Of a stretch of 64,000 nt of DNA, positions 23,127 to 31,311 are shown in pieces. The stretch comes from Streptomyces albireticuli. Its GTDB lineage: Bacteria; Actinomycetota; Actinomycetes; Streptomycetales; Streptomycetaceae. The notes below the pieces were generated by a model. The model was not told where the DNA came from and ran no database searches. It worked only from the letters and a program-made list of their open reading frames with translations. The translations under genes and the position numbers were made by a program. How positions within the stretch are numbered: the first letter of the stretch is position 1; each line of letters opens with the position of its first letter. The stretch lies in NCBI RefSeq assembly GCF_021228125.1, contig NZ_JAJQQS010000018.1, positions 124,001-188,000 of the forward strand. Direction: 5' to 3'.

Positions 23127-24542
23127 TCAGGCGGCGTTCGGGCCCACGTCCGCGGTGGTGAGGGGTCGCCGGACCGGGGCCGATGCCGTGTACTGGTCGG
23201 CGCCGACGTCACGGGCGCTGCCGCGCGGGTGACCGTCGATGTCCTCGGTGACGGACGTGCTCCTCAGGGTCGCCGCTCCGATCGCGGGGCTGCCCGCCGA
23301 AAGCCGGAACACCCCGTCGGACTCCTGCCGGAGCAGCGGGTCGGCCCGGCGGTAGCCGCCGGAGGGAATGGTGCCGTCGGACGCGGCACCCCACAGGATG
23401 TTGCCCTGCCAGGTGAAACCGGTGGTCTTCCCCATCGAGACCAGGCTGCCGGCGCTCGCGACCAGGAGGTTGTCGGCGATGACCACGTCCTGGGGCGCGT
23501 GGTCACGTCCCTCGCCCGAGAGCGTCCCCTTGTTGCCGAACAGCGTGTTGTGCACGATCACCGCGCGGTCGCAGGCGTCGTTGCCCCGCCGCTCCTCCTT
23601 CGACTCGCCGGAGTGGTGGTCGCGGGTGGTGCCGCTGCCGATCACCAGGGCGCGCCCCGACAGGCCACCGAGGTAGTTGTTGACGATCAGGTGGTCGTTG
23701 CCGTAGACGCGGATGCCTTCCGCGCCGCCGAGCAGGTAGTTGCCCTCCACGGTGGAGTGGTTGCCGTGCCGCAGCACGATTCCGCCACGGCTGTCGCGGA
23801 CGGTGTTGTACCGGACCGTGTTCTCCGAGGTCTTCACCGAGACGGCCTCGGGGTCCCCGTCGCACTTCTCGAACAGGTTGTGCTCCACGACGGCCTTCGC
23901 GCTGAGCAGTGCCCGGGCGCTGTCGCCGAGCCGGACGGCCTCCCCGCCGTTGTCGCCGGTGTAGCGGTGACCGGAGAAGTGGTTCCTGAACAGGTGCAGG
24001 TTCTTGGCGACGGTCTTCGCGTCGGCGCCGTCGAGGACGACGAAGATGCCCTCGGTGGTCCTGTCGTGGAACCGGTTCCGGTCGATCTTGACGTCGTCGC
24101 CCCGTACGACGACCCAGTCCAGCCCGCTGACATCGGCGAACTTGAAGTCGTTGCGCGTCAGCCGGATACGGGAGGAGTTCGCGGGGATCTCCAGGGTGGT
24201 GCTCTGCCGGAAGGCGAAACCGCTCAGGACGATGTCGCTCGAATCGCTGAAGACGAAGCCGCGCTCGCCCTGGAGCACCACGCCGCCGCGGGATGCCGCG
24301 ACGATGCTGATGGGCGCGTCGCCGGTGCCCTTCTTCCCCGAGACGCGAAGGGCGCTCCCCGACGGAACGGTGTACGTGCCGTCGGCCACGACGATGCGGT
24401 CGCCGGGCACCGCGCGGTCGATCGCCTTCTGGAGGGCGTCCAGGGAACTCACCGTCACGGGGGCCGCCGAGGCTCCGACGGGTACGGCGGCGAGCCCGGC
24501 GGCGCCCAGCAGCGTGCCGGTGAGGAACATACGTCTTTTCAT
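23127..24542 (-). CDS. Secreted family 6 polysaccharide lyase (alginate lyase/chondroitinase B-like)
   Basis: A 471-residue exported right-handed beta-helix enzyme. The N-terminus MKRRMFLTGTLLGAAGLAAV is a Tat-like signal. LQKAIDRAVPGDRIVVADGTY opens the PL6 fold. The catalytic pair aligns with chondroitinase B Lys250/Arg271: Lys237 (EAVSVKTSEN) and Arg258 (GGIVLRHGN), the same 21-residue spacing. PL6 enzymes cleave alginate or dermatan by beta-elimination; the choice cannot be made here. No other polysaccharide-use gene adjoins. The gene is preceded by a 16-bp palindrome at 24607. Confidence 0.88.
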   Translation of the reverse strand: MKRRMFLTGTLLGAAGLAAVPVGASAAPVTVSSLDALQKAIDRAVPGDRIVVADGTYTVPSGSALRVSGKKGTGDAPISIVAASRGGVVLQGERGFVFSDSSDIVLSGFAFRQSTTLEIPANSSRIRLTRNDFKFADVSGLDWVVVRGDDVKIDRNRFHDRTTEGIFVVLDGADAKTVAKNLHLFRNHFSGHRYTGDNGGEAVRLGDSARALLSAKAVVEHNLFEKCDGDPEAVSVKTSENTVRYNTVRDSRGGIVLRHGNHSTVEGNYLLGGAEGIRVYGNDHLIVNNYLGGLSGRALVIGSGTTRDHHSGESKEERRGNDACDRAVIVHNTLFGNKGTLSGEGRDHAPQDVVIADNLLVASAGSLVSMGKTTGFTWQGNILWGAASDGTIPSGGYRRADPLLRQESDGVFRLSAGSPAIGAATLRSTSVTEDIDGHPRGSARDVGADQYTASAPVRRPLTTADVGPNAA

Positions 24543-24560
24543 GACGGCTCCTGATGGATC

Positions 24561-24580
24561 GGATATGTAAGGGATATGTA
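24561..24580. repeat. Direct repeat upstream of the PL6 lyase
   Basis: GGATATGTA occurs at 24561-24569 and 24572-24580 in the otherwise AT-poor leader, 19 bp upstream of the lyase start. It may be part of the promoter or an activator site. Confidence 0.45.
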
Positions 24581-24606
24581 CGAAGCCGATCCTTGTGCCC
24601 CATCAG

Positions 24607-24622
24607 GGCATTGCGCAATGCC
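24607..24622. promoter_or_regulatory. Palindromic operator upstream of the PL6 lyase
   Basis: GGCATTGCGCAATGCC, a perfect 16-bp palindrome with a TTGCGCAA core, 65 bp upstream of the lyase. Such cores are bound by GntR- and IclR-type sugar-responsive repressors. Confidence 0.6.
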
Positions 24623-24830
24623 TGACGGACCGTGACCACGGGGCGCCGCACTCCCCTCCCCCGCTACGGCGAGTTCGGCCCTCTGTTGCGCAGGAGTGGG
24701 CCGGGGTACCTTCCGCCCCATGGGGATACGCACGCGGAGCACCCGTATGACGTACAGTCCGCTCGTCACCGCGGCCGCGGGCCGCCCCTTCCGGCCGGCC
24801 GGCCGGTCCCGGCCCCGACAGCGCCCGCCC

Positions 24831-26117
24831 ATGAAGGCGCGTGTCCGCACGCTCGCCGCCGGCTTCGCCACCACCGCACTCGCCCTGACACTCATTCAGG
24901 CACCCGCGCACGCCGCCCGGACCGTGCCCCGGACCGGCTTCGAGCTCAGCAACGGGACCCGCTGGACCACCGAGAGCGAGGAACAGCGCCTCCTGACCGC
25001 CCTCGACCGGTCGAGCGACCGCGTCTCCGTCAGCCGTATCGGCACCACCCGCCAGGGCCGGCCGCTCCAGCTGGTCCGCGTCGGCCCCGCCCACCGCACC
25101 ACCGGGACCCTGCTCCTCACATGCAGTCAGCACGGTGACGAACCCGCCGGCCGGGAAGCCTGCCTCATCCGGGTCCGCGACCTCGCCCACGCCACAGACC
25201 CGGCCACCCGGCGCTTCCTCGAACGCACCACCGTCCTGGTCGTCCCCACCGCCAACCCCGACGGCCGCGCCGCCGACACCCGCGCCAACGCGGACGGCGC
25301 CGACATCAACCGCGACCATCTCGCCCTCAGGACCGCCGAGAGCCGCGCCCTGGCCGCCGTCGTCCGGGACCACCGGCCCGACGTCGTCCACGACCTGCAC
25401 GAGTACGGCGCCACACCGCCGTACTACGACAAGGACCTGTTCGACCTCTGGCCGCGCAACCTCAACACCGACCCGCGCGTGCACCGGGAGGCACGGACCC
25501 TCTCGGCGGACTACGTACGCCCCGCCGCCCACGCCGCCGGGCACAGCACCGGCACCTACGGCATCTGGACCGACCCCGCCACCGGCGACCCCGTCAAACA
25601 GGTCGCCGGCGACGGACAGGAGCGCATCTTGCGCAACACCGCAGGTGTGAAGCACGCGGTCGGCCTGCTCGTCGAGAGCCGCGTCGATCCGGTGACGGAA
25701 GCGGAGAAGGCGGACCCGGCCCTGAACAACCGGCGCCGTGTGCGGTCCCACCTCGTCGCACTCGACGGGACGTTCGCCTTCGCGGACGAGCGGCGCGGGC
25801 GCCTCGCCTCGGCCACGGCAGCGGCACGCCTCAAGGGCCTCGCCGACCGCGGCCCGGTCCACCTCGGCGGCGCCGACAACGAACCCGCGCCGCCCGGCCG
25901 GACCCTGACCGACCCGCCCTGCGCCTACCGGCTCACGGCCGGGCAGTACGCGGAGACCCGGGACGCGCTCGCCCTGCACGGCGTCCGGACCGTCCCCGCG
26001 CCCGCGGGCGGCGCGCTGGTCCCGCTGCGCCAGCCGCTGCGGTCCCTGGTGCCCCTGCTCCTGGACGCCCGGGCGTCGTACGGGCTGACCGCGGCCGAAC
26101 CCGTCGACCACTGCTGA
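24831..26117 (+). CDS. Secreted M14-family zinc carboxypeptidase
   Basis: About 428 residues with a Sec signal, MKARVRTLAAGFATTALALT, cleaved near AHA/ART. Zinc ligands are His and Glu in CSQHGDEPAGREA and the late His in VVHDLHEYGA. DINRDHLALRT contributes the substrate-binding Asn-Arg. The C-terminal ~120 residues form an all-beta accessory region. ATG 24831 gives a normal signal peptide; the in-frame ATG 24747 has a better Shine-Dalgarno (GGAG, 7 bp) but would add 28 residues to the n-region. It presumably digests extracellular peptides or peptidoglycan stems. Confidence 0.85.
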   Translation: MKARVRTLAAGFATTALALTLIQAPAHAARTVPRTGFELSNGTRWTTESEEQRLLTALDRSSDRVSVSRIGTTRQGRPLQLVRVGPAHRTTGTLLLTCSQHGDEPAGREACLIRVRDLAHATDPATRRFLERTTVLVVPTANPDGRAADTRANADGADINRDHLALRTAESRALAAVVRDHRPDVVHDLHEYGATPPYYDKDLFDLWPRNLNTDPRVHREARTLSADYVRPAAHAAGHSTGTYGIWTDPATGDPVKQVAGDGQERILRNTAGVKHAVGLLVESRVDPVTEAEKADPALNNRRRVRSHLVALDGTFAFADERRGRLASATAAARLKGLADRGPVHLGGADNEPAPPGRTLTDPPCAYRLTAGQYAETRDALALHGVRTVPAPAGGALVPLRQPLRSLVPLLLDARASYGLTAAEPVDHC

Positions 26118-26232
26118 CGAACGGCCTACCCGAACCCGCCGACCCGAGCATGCGGCTCAAACACACAGGCTCAAAAATATGGCGAGATTTCGCCTTGTTT
26201 CAGACTGTCCGGACCCTGGTTCACCCCGTCAT

Positions 26233-26249
26233 AAGGTTAGGCTAACCTT
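26233..26249. promoter_or_regulatory. Iron box overlapping the siderophore-uptake promoter
   Basis: AAGGTTAG-G-CTAACCTT, a perfect palindrome matching the DmdR/IdeR box. It covers the -10 TAACCT (26243-26248), with TTCACC 17 bp upstream. The -10 ends 7 bp before GTG 26256, so the transcript may be leaderless. Confidence 0.9.
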
Positions 26250-26255
26250 CGCATC

Positions 26256-27116
26256 GTGAAAGCTGCCGAAGAGACCCCCGACGCCAGGCGTCCCCGTGGG
26301 CATGAGCTGTCGGCCACAGGTGTCACCGTGGCGTACGACGGCGTCGACGTCGTGCACGACGCGTCCTTGACGCTGCGGCCCGGCGAAGTGACCGTCCTCG
26401 TGGGTCCGAACGGCAGCGGGAAGTCGACGCTGCTGCGCACGCTCGCGCGGCTCCAGCGACCTCGCACCGCCGAGCTCGTCATCGACTCCGACACCGACGG
26501 CCTCGCGCTGTCCCCGCGCGAGTTCTCGCGCCGCGTGGCCCTGCTGACCCAGGGCCGCCCCACCCCCAGCGGGCTGACCGTACGGGACGTGGTCGAATTG
26601 GGCCGCTACCCGCACCAGGGCCGCTGGGGCAAGGCGGACCCGGGCGGCCGGGCCGCCGTGGACCGCGCGCTCGCCATGACGGGCGTCGGGGAACTCGCCG
26701 AGCGCGGCGCCGAGCACCTCTCCGGAGGCCAGCTCCAGCGCGTGTGGCTCGCCGGCTGCCTCGCGCAGGAGACCGGCGTGCTGCTCCTCGACGAGCCGAC
26801 GACCTACCTCGACCTGCGGTACCAGATAGAGCTCCTCGACCTGGTCCGCGACCTGGCGGACGACCACGGCATCGCCGTCGGCGCCGTCCTGCACGACCTC
26901 GACCAGGCCGCGGCCGTCGCCGACCGCGTCGTCCTGCTCCACAAGGGACGGATCGTCGCCGACGGCCTCCCCGAGGACGTCCTGACAGCCCGGCGGCTGA
27001 CCGACACATACGGCATCCGCATCGAGGTCGACGACGACCCCCTCACGGGCCGGCTGCGCACCCGCGCGATCGGCCGGCACCACACGCGTAACGAAAGGCT
27101 CAGCACCACCTCATGA
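26256..27116 (+). CDS. Iron-siderophore ABC transporter ATPase
   Basis: A 286-residue FecE/FhuC-type ATPase: Walker A GPNGSGKST (50-58), Q-loop LLTQGRPTPSG, signature EHLSGGQLQRVWLAG, Walker B VLLLDEPTTYLDL and switch His in VLHDLDQAAAV. It is the first gene of a three-gene import operon behind a perfect iron box. Its stop overlaps the start of the binding protein (ATGA at 27113-27116). The GTG start lacks a Shine-Dalgarno sequence but fits a leaderless promoter. Confidence 0.95.
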   Translation: MKAAEETPDARRPRGHELSATGVTVAYDGVDVVHDASLTLRPGEVTVLVGPNGSGKSTLLRTLARLQRPRTAELVIDSDTDGLALSPREFSRRVALLTQGRPTPSGLTVRDVVELGRYPHQGRWGKADPGGRAAVDRALAMTGVGELAERGAEHLSGGQLQRVWLAGCLAQETGVLLLDEPTTYLDLRYQIELLDLVRDLADDHGIAVGAVLHDLDQAAAVADRVVLLHKGRIVADGLPEDVLTARRLTDTYGIRIEVDDDPLTGRLRTRAIGRHHTRNERLSTTS

Positions 27117-28099
27117 GACGCTTCCTCCTCTCCGCCGCGGCCGCCACCGCCGCGGCCCTCGCCCTGACCGCCTGCGGAACGACCGAGCCCGCCACGGACG
27201 ACGCGAAGAAGAAGGCCGCCGAACCCCTCACCCTCACCGACGCCAAGGGCGCGAAGGTGGAGCTCGACGGCCCGGCGAAGAAGGTCGTCGGCACCGAGTG
27301 GAACGTCGTCGAGAGCCTCGTCTCGCTGGGCGTCGACCCCGCCGGCGTCGCGGACGTCAAGGGCTACAAGACCTGGAACACCGCGACCCCGCTCAAGAAC
27401 GAGCCCAAGGACATCGGCACCCGTGGTGAGCCGAGCACGGACACCATCGCCGCCCTGAAGCCGGACCTCATCGTGGCCACCGACGACCTCAAGCCGGCCG
27501 TCGTGAAGCAGCTGCGCAAGGTCGCCCCGGTCCTGGAGGTGCGCGCCGCCGACGCCGCCGACCCGATCGGCCGGATGACCAAGAACCTCGACCTCATAGC
27601 CAAGGCCACCGGCACCACGCGGCAGGCCGAGAAGCTCAAGAAGGACTTCGAGACGAAGCTCGGCGAGGGCAAGAAGGCGCTCGCCGACGCCGGTCACGCC
27701 GGGGCGAAGTACGCCTTCGCCGACGGTTACGTCGTCTCCAACCAGGTCACGATCCGGCCGTTCACCAGCGGCTCGCTCATCGGCGCCGTCAACGAGAAGC
27801 TCGGCCTGAAAAACGCCTGGACCGTCGAGGGCGACAAGGCCTACGGGCTCGGCTCCACCGACGTCGAGGGCCTCACCAAGCTCGACGAGGACGTGCAGTT
27901 CGCCTACATCGGCAGCGACGGCGACAAGAGCAGCACGCCGTTCACCGGCGTCCTCGCGAAGGACTCCGCGTGGACCTCGCTGCCGTTCGTGGAGAAGGGC
28001 AACGTGCACCGGCTGCCCGACGGCATCTGGATGTTCGGCGGTCCCCGGTCGATGAGCGAGTACGTCGACTCCGTCGTCGAGGCCCTGAAGAAGAAGTAG
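27113..28099 (+). CDS. Siderophore-binding lipoprotein
   Basis: A 328-residue FecB/FhuD-like substrate-binding lipoprotein. Lipobox Cys21 lies in LALTACG. Two Rossmann-like lobes are joined by a long helix, with typical segments VGTEWNVVESLVSLGV and TIAALKPDLIVATDD. The protein is Lys-rich on the surface. Translational coupling to the ATPase and the following permease defines an iron-siderophore importer. It captures the ferric siderophore outside the membrane. Confidence 0.95.
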   Translation: MRRFLLSAAAATAAALALTACGTTEPATDDAKKKAAEPLTLTDAKGAKVELDGPAKKVVGTEWNVVESLVSLGVDPAGVADVKGYKTWNTATPLKNEPKDIGTRGEPSTDTIAALKPDLIVATDDLKPAVVKQLRKVAPVLEVRAADAADPIGRMTKNLDLIAKATGTTRQAEKLKKDFETKLGEGKKALADAGHAGAKYAFADGYVVSNQVTIRPFTSGSLIGAVNEKLGLKNAWTVEGDKAYGLGSTDVEGLTKLDEDVQFAYIGSDGDKSSTPFTGVLAKDSAWTSLPFVEKGNVHRLPDGIWMFGGPRSMSEYVDSVVEALKKK

Positions 28100-28103
28100 C
28101 ACC

Positions 28104-30170
28104 ATGACCGTCACCGCCTCACCTCCCGCCACCCGTCCGCCGGCGGCCGCCTCCCGGACGGGCGCGGCCGCGGCGGTGGCCGTTCTGGTCCTCCTCCTCG
28201 TGGGCCTCGCGCTCGCCGACATCACCCAGGGCACCGCCGCGGTCGGCGCGCCCGAGGTCTGGAAGGCGCTCACCGGCCGGGCGGACCCGGGCGACGCGTC
28301 CGTCGTCGTCTCCTCCCGGCTGCCGAGGATGGCCGCCGGGCTGCTCGTCGGCGTCCTGCTCGGCATGGCGGGCGCCGCCCTCCAGGCGGTCAGCCGCAAC
28401 GTGCTGGCCTCGCCCGACACCCTCGCGGTCAACGCCGGCTCCTACCTGGCCCTCGGTCTGGTCGCGGTCACCGGAGTCTCGCTCCCCCTCTTCGTCCACT
28501 CCGGCGTCGCGTTCGTCGGCGGCCTCGCGGCGGCGGCCGTCGTGCTCGGTCTGTCCGGCCTGGGCGCGGGCACCGTACGGCTGGTCCTCGCCGGCAGTTC
28601 CCTCACCCTCGGCCTGACCGCCGTCACCGAGGGACTGCTTCTGCTGTTCCCCGAGCAGACACACGGCCTCTACCAGTGGAACCAGGGCAGCATCGCCCAG
28701 CACGGGTTCGACGCCGTGCTCCACACGGCGCCGGTCGGGCTCGTCGGCCTCGTCGGACTGCTGCTCGTCGCCCGCCGCGTGGACGCCCTGGCGCTCGGCG
28801 ACGAGGCCGCCCGGGGCCTGGGCGTCCCGGTCCGCGGCACCCGGATCACGGTGGTGGTGCTGGCGACCCTGCTCTCCGCGGCGGCCGTCACGCTCGCCGG
28901 GCCGATCGGCTTCGTCGGCCTGTGCGCCCCCGCCCTCGTCCGCCCCGTGGCCCGCAGGCTCCGGGCGTTCACCCGCACTCGGGCGAGCGTGCCGGTCGCG
29001 GGCCTGGCCGGCGCGGTGCTGGTGCTCGGTTCGGACGTCGTCCTGCGCGCCTTCGTGCCGGCGGACGTGGCCGTCGCCGTGCCCACGGGCGTCGCCACCA
29101 GTATCGCGGGCGCCGTGCTCCTGATCGTGATGGCCACCCGGGTCAAGGACACCGCCGGGGCCACCGCGACCGACCGGCTGCGCATCAGGAGCCGGGCCGT
29201 CTTCCTGACCACCACGGCCGTCCTGGTGGTGGCGCTCGCCGGCGTGGCGACCGCCGCCGTGCTGCTGGGCGACAGCAAGCTGCTGCTGGGCGACGTGGTC
29301 AACTGGGCCCAGGGCAGGGCGGGCCGTACCGTCGGCTTCGTCCTCGACACCCGGGTGCCCCGGGTCCTCGCGGCGCTCCTCGCGGGCGCGGCGCTGGCCC
29401 TGGCCGGGACGCTCGTCCAGGCCGTGACCCGCAACCCGCTCGCGGAGCCCGCCACCCTGGGCGTCTCCGGCGGGGCCTCGCTCGGCGCCGTGCTCCTGGT
29501 GACGACGGTGCCGTCGGTCGGCTCGTGGGGCCTGGCCGGAGCCGCGTTCGCGGGCGCCGCGCTCACCGCGGTCATCGTCTTCGGGCTCGCGGCACGGGGC
29601 GGGTTCCAGCAGAACCGGCTCGTCCTCGTCGGTTTCGGCGCGGCCACCGGGACCTCCGCCGTGATCAGCCTGCTCATCGTCCTCACCGACCCGTTCAACG
29701 CGACGAAGGCCCTCACCTGGCTGTCGGGCTCCACCTACGGGCGGACCCTGCCCGACGTGGCGCCGCTCGCGGCCGTACTCGCCGTGGGCGTGCTCGTCGC
29801 GGTGCTGAACCGCACCGAGCTCGACCTGGTCTCGCTCGACGAGGACACCCCCAGGCTCCTGGGGCTCGACCCGGCACGCGGGCGCCTCGGCTTCCTCGCC
29901 CTGAGCGTCCTGCTCAGCGCCACCGCCGTGGCGGCCGCGGGCATGATCGGCTTCGTCGGTCTGGTGGCACCGCACGCGGCCCGGGCCCTGGTGGGCCGCC
30001 GGCACACCAGGGTGGTCCCGGTCTCGGTGCTCCTGGGCGCCGTGCTCGTCTGCACCGCGGACCTGGTGGGCCGGACCGTGATCGCGCCCGCCCAGCTGGG
30101 CGCCGGGCTGATGACCGCGGTGATCGGCACGCCGTACTTCCTCCATCTGCTCATGCGCGGGCGCCGGTAG
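28104..30170 (+). CDS. Fused FecCD-type siderophore permease (FhuB-like)
   Basis: 688 residues, twice the FecCD length. Two homologous membrane halves (~1-340 and ~350-688) each repeat the family motifs: ALQAVSRNVLASPDTLAVNAG and the second copy LVQAVTRNPLAEPATLGVSGG; GFVGLCAPALVRPVARR and GFVGLVAPHAARALVGR. As in FhuB, one polypeptide therefore forms the whole pore with ~20 helices. It starts 4 bp after the binding protein and completes the iron-box-controlled importer. Confidence 0.94.
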   Translation: MTVTASPPATRPPAAASRTGAAAAVAVLVLLLVGLALADITQGTAAVGAPEVWKALTGRADPGDASVVVSSRLPRMAAGLLVGVLLGMAGAALQAVSRNVLASPDTLAVNAGSYLALGLVAVTGVSLPLFVHSGVAFVGGLAAAAVVLGLSGLGAGTVRLVLAGSSLTLGLTAVTEGLLLLFPEQTHGLYQWNQGSIAQHGFDAVLHTAPVGLVGLVGLLLVARRVDALALGDEAARGLGVPVRGTRITVVVLATLLSAAAVTLAGPIGFVGLCAPALVRPVARRLRAFTRTRASVPVAGLAGAVLVLGSDVVLRAFVPADVAVAVPTGVATSIAGAVLLIVMATRVKDTAGATATDRLRIRSRAVFLTTTAVLVVALAGVATAAVLLGDSKLLLGDVVNWAQGRAGRTVGFVLDTRVPRVLAALLAGAALALAGTLVQAVTRNPLAEPATLGVSGGASLGAVLLVTTVPSVGSWGLAGAAFAGAALTAVIVFGLAARGGFQQNRLVLVGFGAATGTSAVISLLIVLTDPFNATKALTWLSGSTYGRTLPDVAPLAAVLAVGVLVAVLNRTELDLVSLDEDTPRLLGLDPARGRLGFLALSVLLSATAVAAAGMIGFVGLVAPHAARALVGRRHTRVVPVSVLLGAVLVCTADLVGRTVIAPAQLGAGLMTAVIGTPYFLHLLMRGRR

Positions 30171-30203
30171 GCGCGTACGACCGCTACGCCCTCGCCCGCT
30201 CCG

Positions 30204-30247
30204 GACGAACGCCGGGGACCCTCGTACGGGGGTCCCCGGCGTTCGTC
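30204..30247. terminator. Terminator of the siderophore operon
   Basis: Perfect 18-bp arms (left arm GACGAACGCCGGGGACCC) with an 8-nt loop, 34 bp past the permease stop. Confidence 0.8.
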
Positions 30248-30281
30248 GTACGCACCGGCGGGCACGGCGGAGAGCCACGGC

Positions 30282-30413
30282 CACCCGGGGGTGCGCTTCG
30301 TCCCGGTCGACGACGCGCCCGCCGCCACGGTCTACCTCGCCCGCCCGGCCCACCCGACGCACCCGCGTACGGAGGAGTTCCTCGCGGCGGTGCGGGAAGT
30401 CGTCAGCCTCTAG
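30282..30413 (+). pseudogene. LysR-family regulator remnant (C-terminus)
   Basis: 43 codons ending at TAG 30411 read HPGVRFVPVDDAPAATVYLA and RPAHPTHPRTEEFLAAVREV. This is the usual end of a LysR effector domain. No start codon or upstream part of the gene exists; the siderophore terminator lies immediately upstream. It is a decayed fragment. Confidence 0.55.
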
Positions 30414-30566
30414 GCCCGGGTCTTCGATACGAAAAGGGCTCACCGGTCAAATTGCCGACCGTTTCCGGCAGGTACGGGCCGGAACTCCGATCGTCTGAAT
30501 TGGCGTCAACACCCCTTGCTCCACTAGACTTTACGCGCAGACCGGCAAAAAGGAGAGGCGCCGTCC

Positions 30567-30968
30567 ATGGGCACCAAATTCATTGAGGTAGACGAAACCC
30601 ACAAGGGTCAGCCCGGCGTGGAGGAAGGGGTAAAGACGATCGAGGTCGGTGGCCAGGCGATCACCACCACGATTTTCGTCAAGCGGATCGACTTCGACGA
30701 CCTCGTCCCCGATGTGACCGACAATCTGACCACGGTCAAGTTCGCCGTGACGGTGGCCGAGGAAATGGAGGACCTGACGGGGGAGGTGGACGGTGACGGT
30801 TCCCCGGTCACGGAAATCAAGGAAATCCAGGTGCCCAAGTGGCTCGAAATCGACCTGGGTTCCGAATCCTTGAGGCAGTACGAAGAGGTAATGGCGCCCT
30901 TCTTCGCCGCCGCCCGCGAAACCGAGGCACCGACCGTGCCCGCGCCCCGCAAGCGCCGCAAGAAGTGA
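30567..30968 (+). CDS. Small acidic protein with an Lsr2-like C-terminus (paralogue A)
   Basis: 133 residues. The C-terminal ~45 residues, WLEIDLGSESLRQYEEVM then APFFAAARE, match the Lsr2 dimerisation pattern (YEIDLS..N..kLr..L..wv.aaR) and end in a basic tail PRKRRKK. The N-terminal ~85 residues (MGTKFIEVDETHKGQPGVEE) are not Lsr2. A paralogue with the same layout lies at 43988-44377. Codon use is richer in A than in the neighbours. It has no HTH. It could modulate Lsr2 nucleoid silencing by heterodimer formation; that is inference. Confidence 0.7.
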   Translation: MGTKFIEVDETHKGQPGVEEGVKTIEVGGQAITTTIFVKRIDFDDLVPDVTDNLTTVKFAVTVAEEMEDLTGEVDGDGSPVTEIKEIQVPKWLEIDLGSESLRQYEEVMAPFFAAARETEAPTVPAPRKRRKK

Positions 30969-31017
30969 TCCCGTGCCCCTCTCCTGCCGCCAGGAGAGGG
31001 GCTTCGCCGATCCGTGC

Positions 31018-31311
31018 TCAGGCGCGCGGCCCGAGGAACAGGCCACCGCTCGCGTCGATGACCTGCCCGGTGATCCAGCGCGCGGCGTCGGAGGCGAGGA
31101 ACGCGACCACGTCGGCGATGTCGTCGGGCCCGCCCAGCCGGTCGAGCGCCGTCATGCCGGCGATCCGCTCGGCCAGGCCCGGCGCTTCGAAGAACGCCCC
31201 GTTGGTCGCCGTCCGGGTGGCGCCGGGAGCGACCGCGTTCACCGTGATCCCCCGGGCCCCGAGCTCATTGGCCAAGGTCGTGCTCATCGTCTCGACGGCG
31301 CCCTTCGTCCG
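31018..31311 (-). pseudogene. Truncated SDR oxidoreductase
   Basis: The C-terminal ~95 residues of a short-chain dehydrogenase: TKGAVETMSTTLANELGARG, ITVNAVAPGATRTATNGAFF and ITGQVIDASGGLFLG. The catalytic Lys is kept but the ~150 residues before it, including the cofactor loop and Tyr, are gone. The remnant starts directly after, and in frame with, the TGA of the ferritin-like gene at 31312. This marks a deletion or insertion junction at the edge of the MNIO operon. Confidence 0.8.

Noticed and set aside
28119..30443. A 774-codon open frame on the minus strand opposite the FecCD permease
   Set aside because: An antisense shadow produced by high GC; composition is His/Arg/Glu-rich with no domain, and the plus strand encodes a clear FhuB-like permease.
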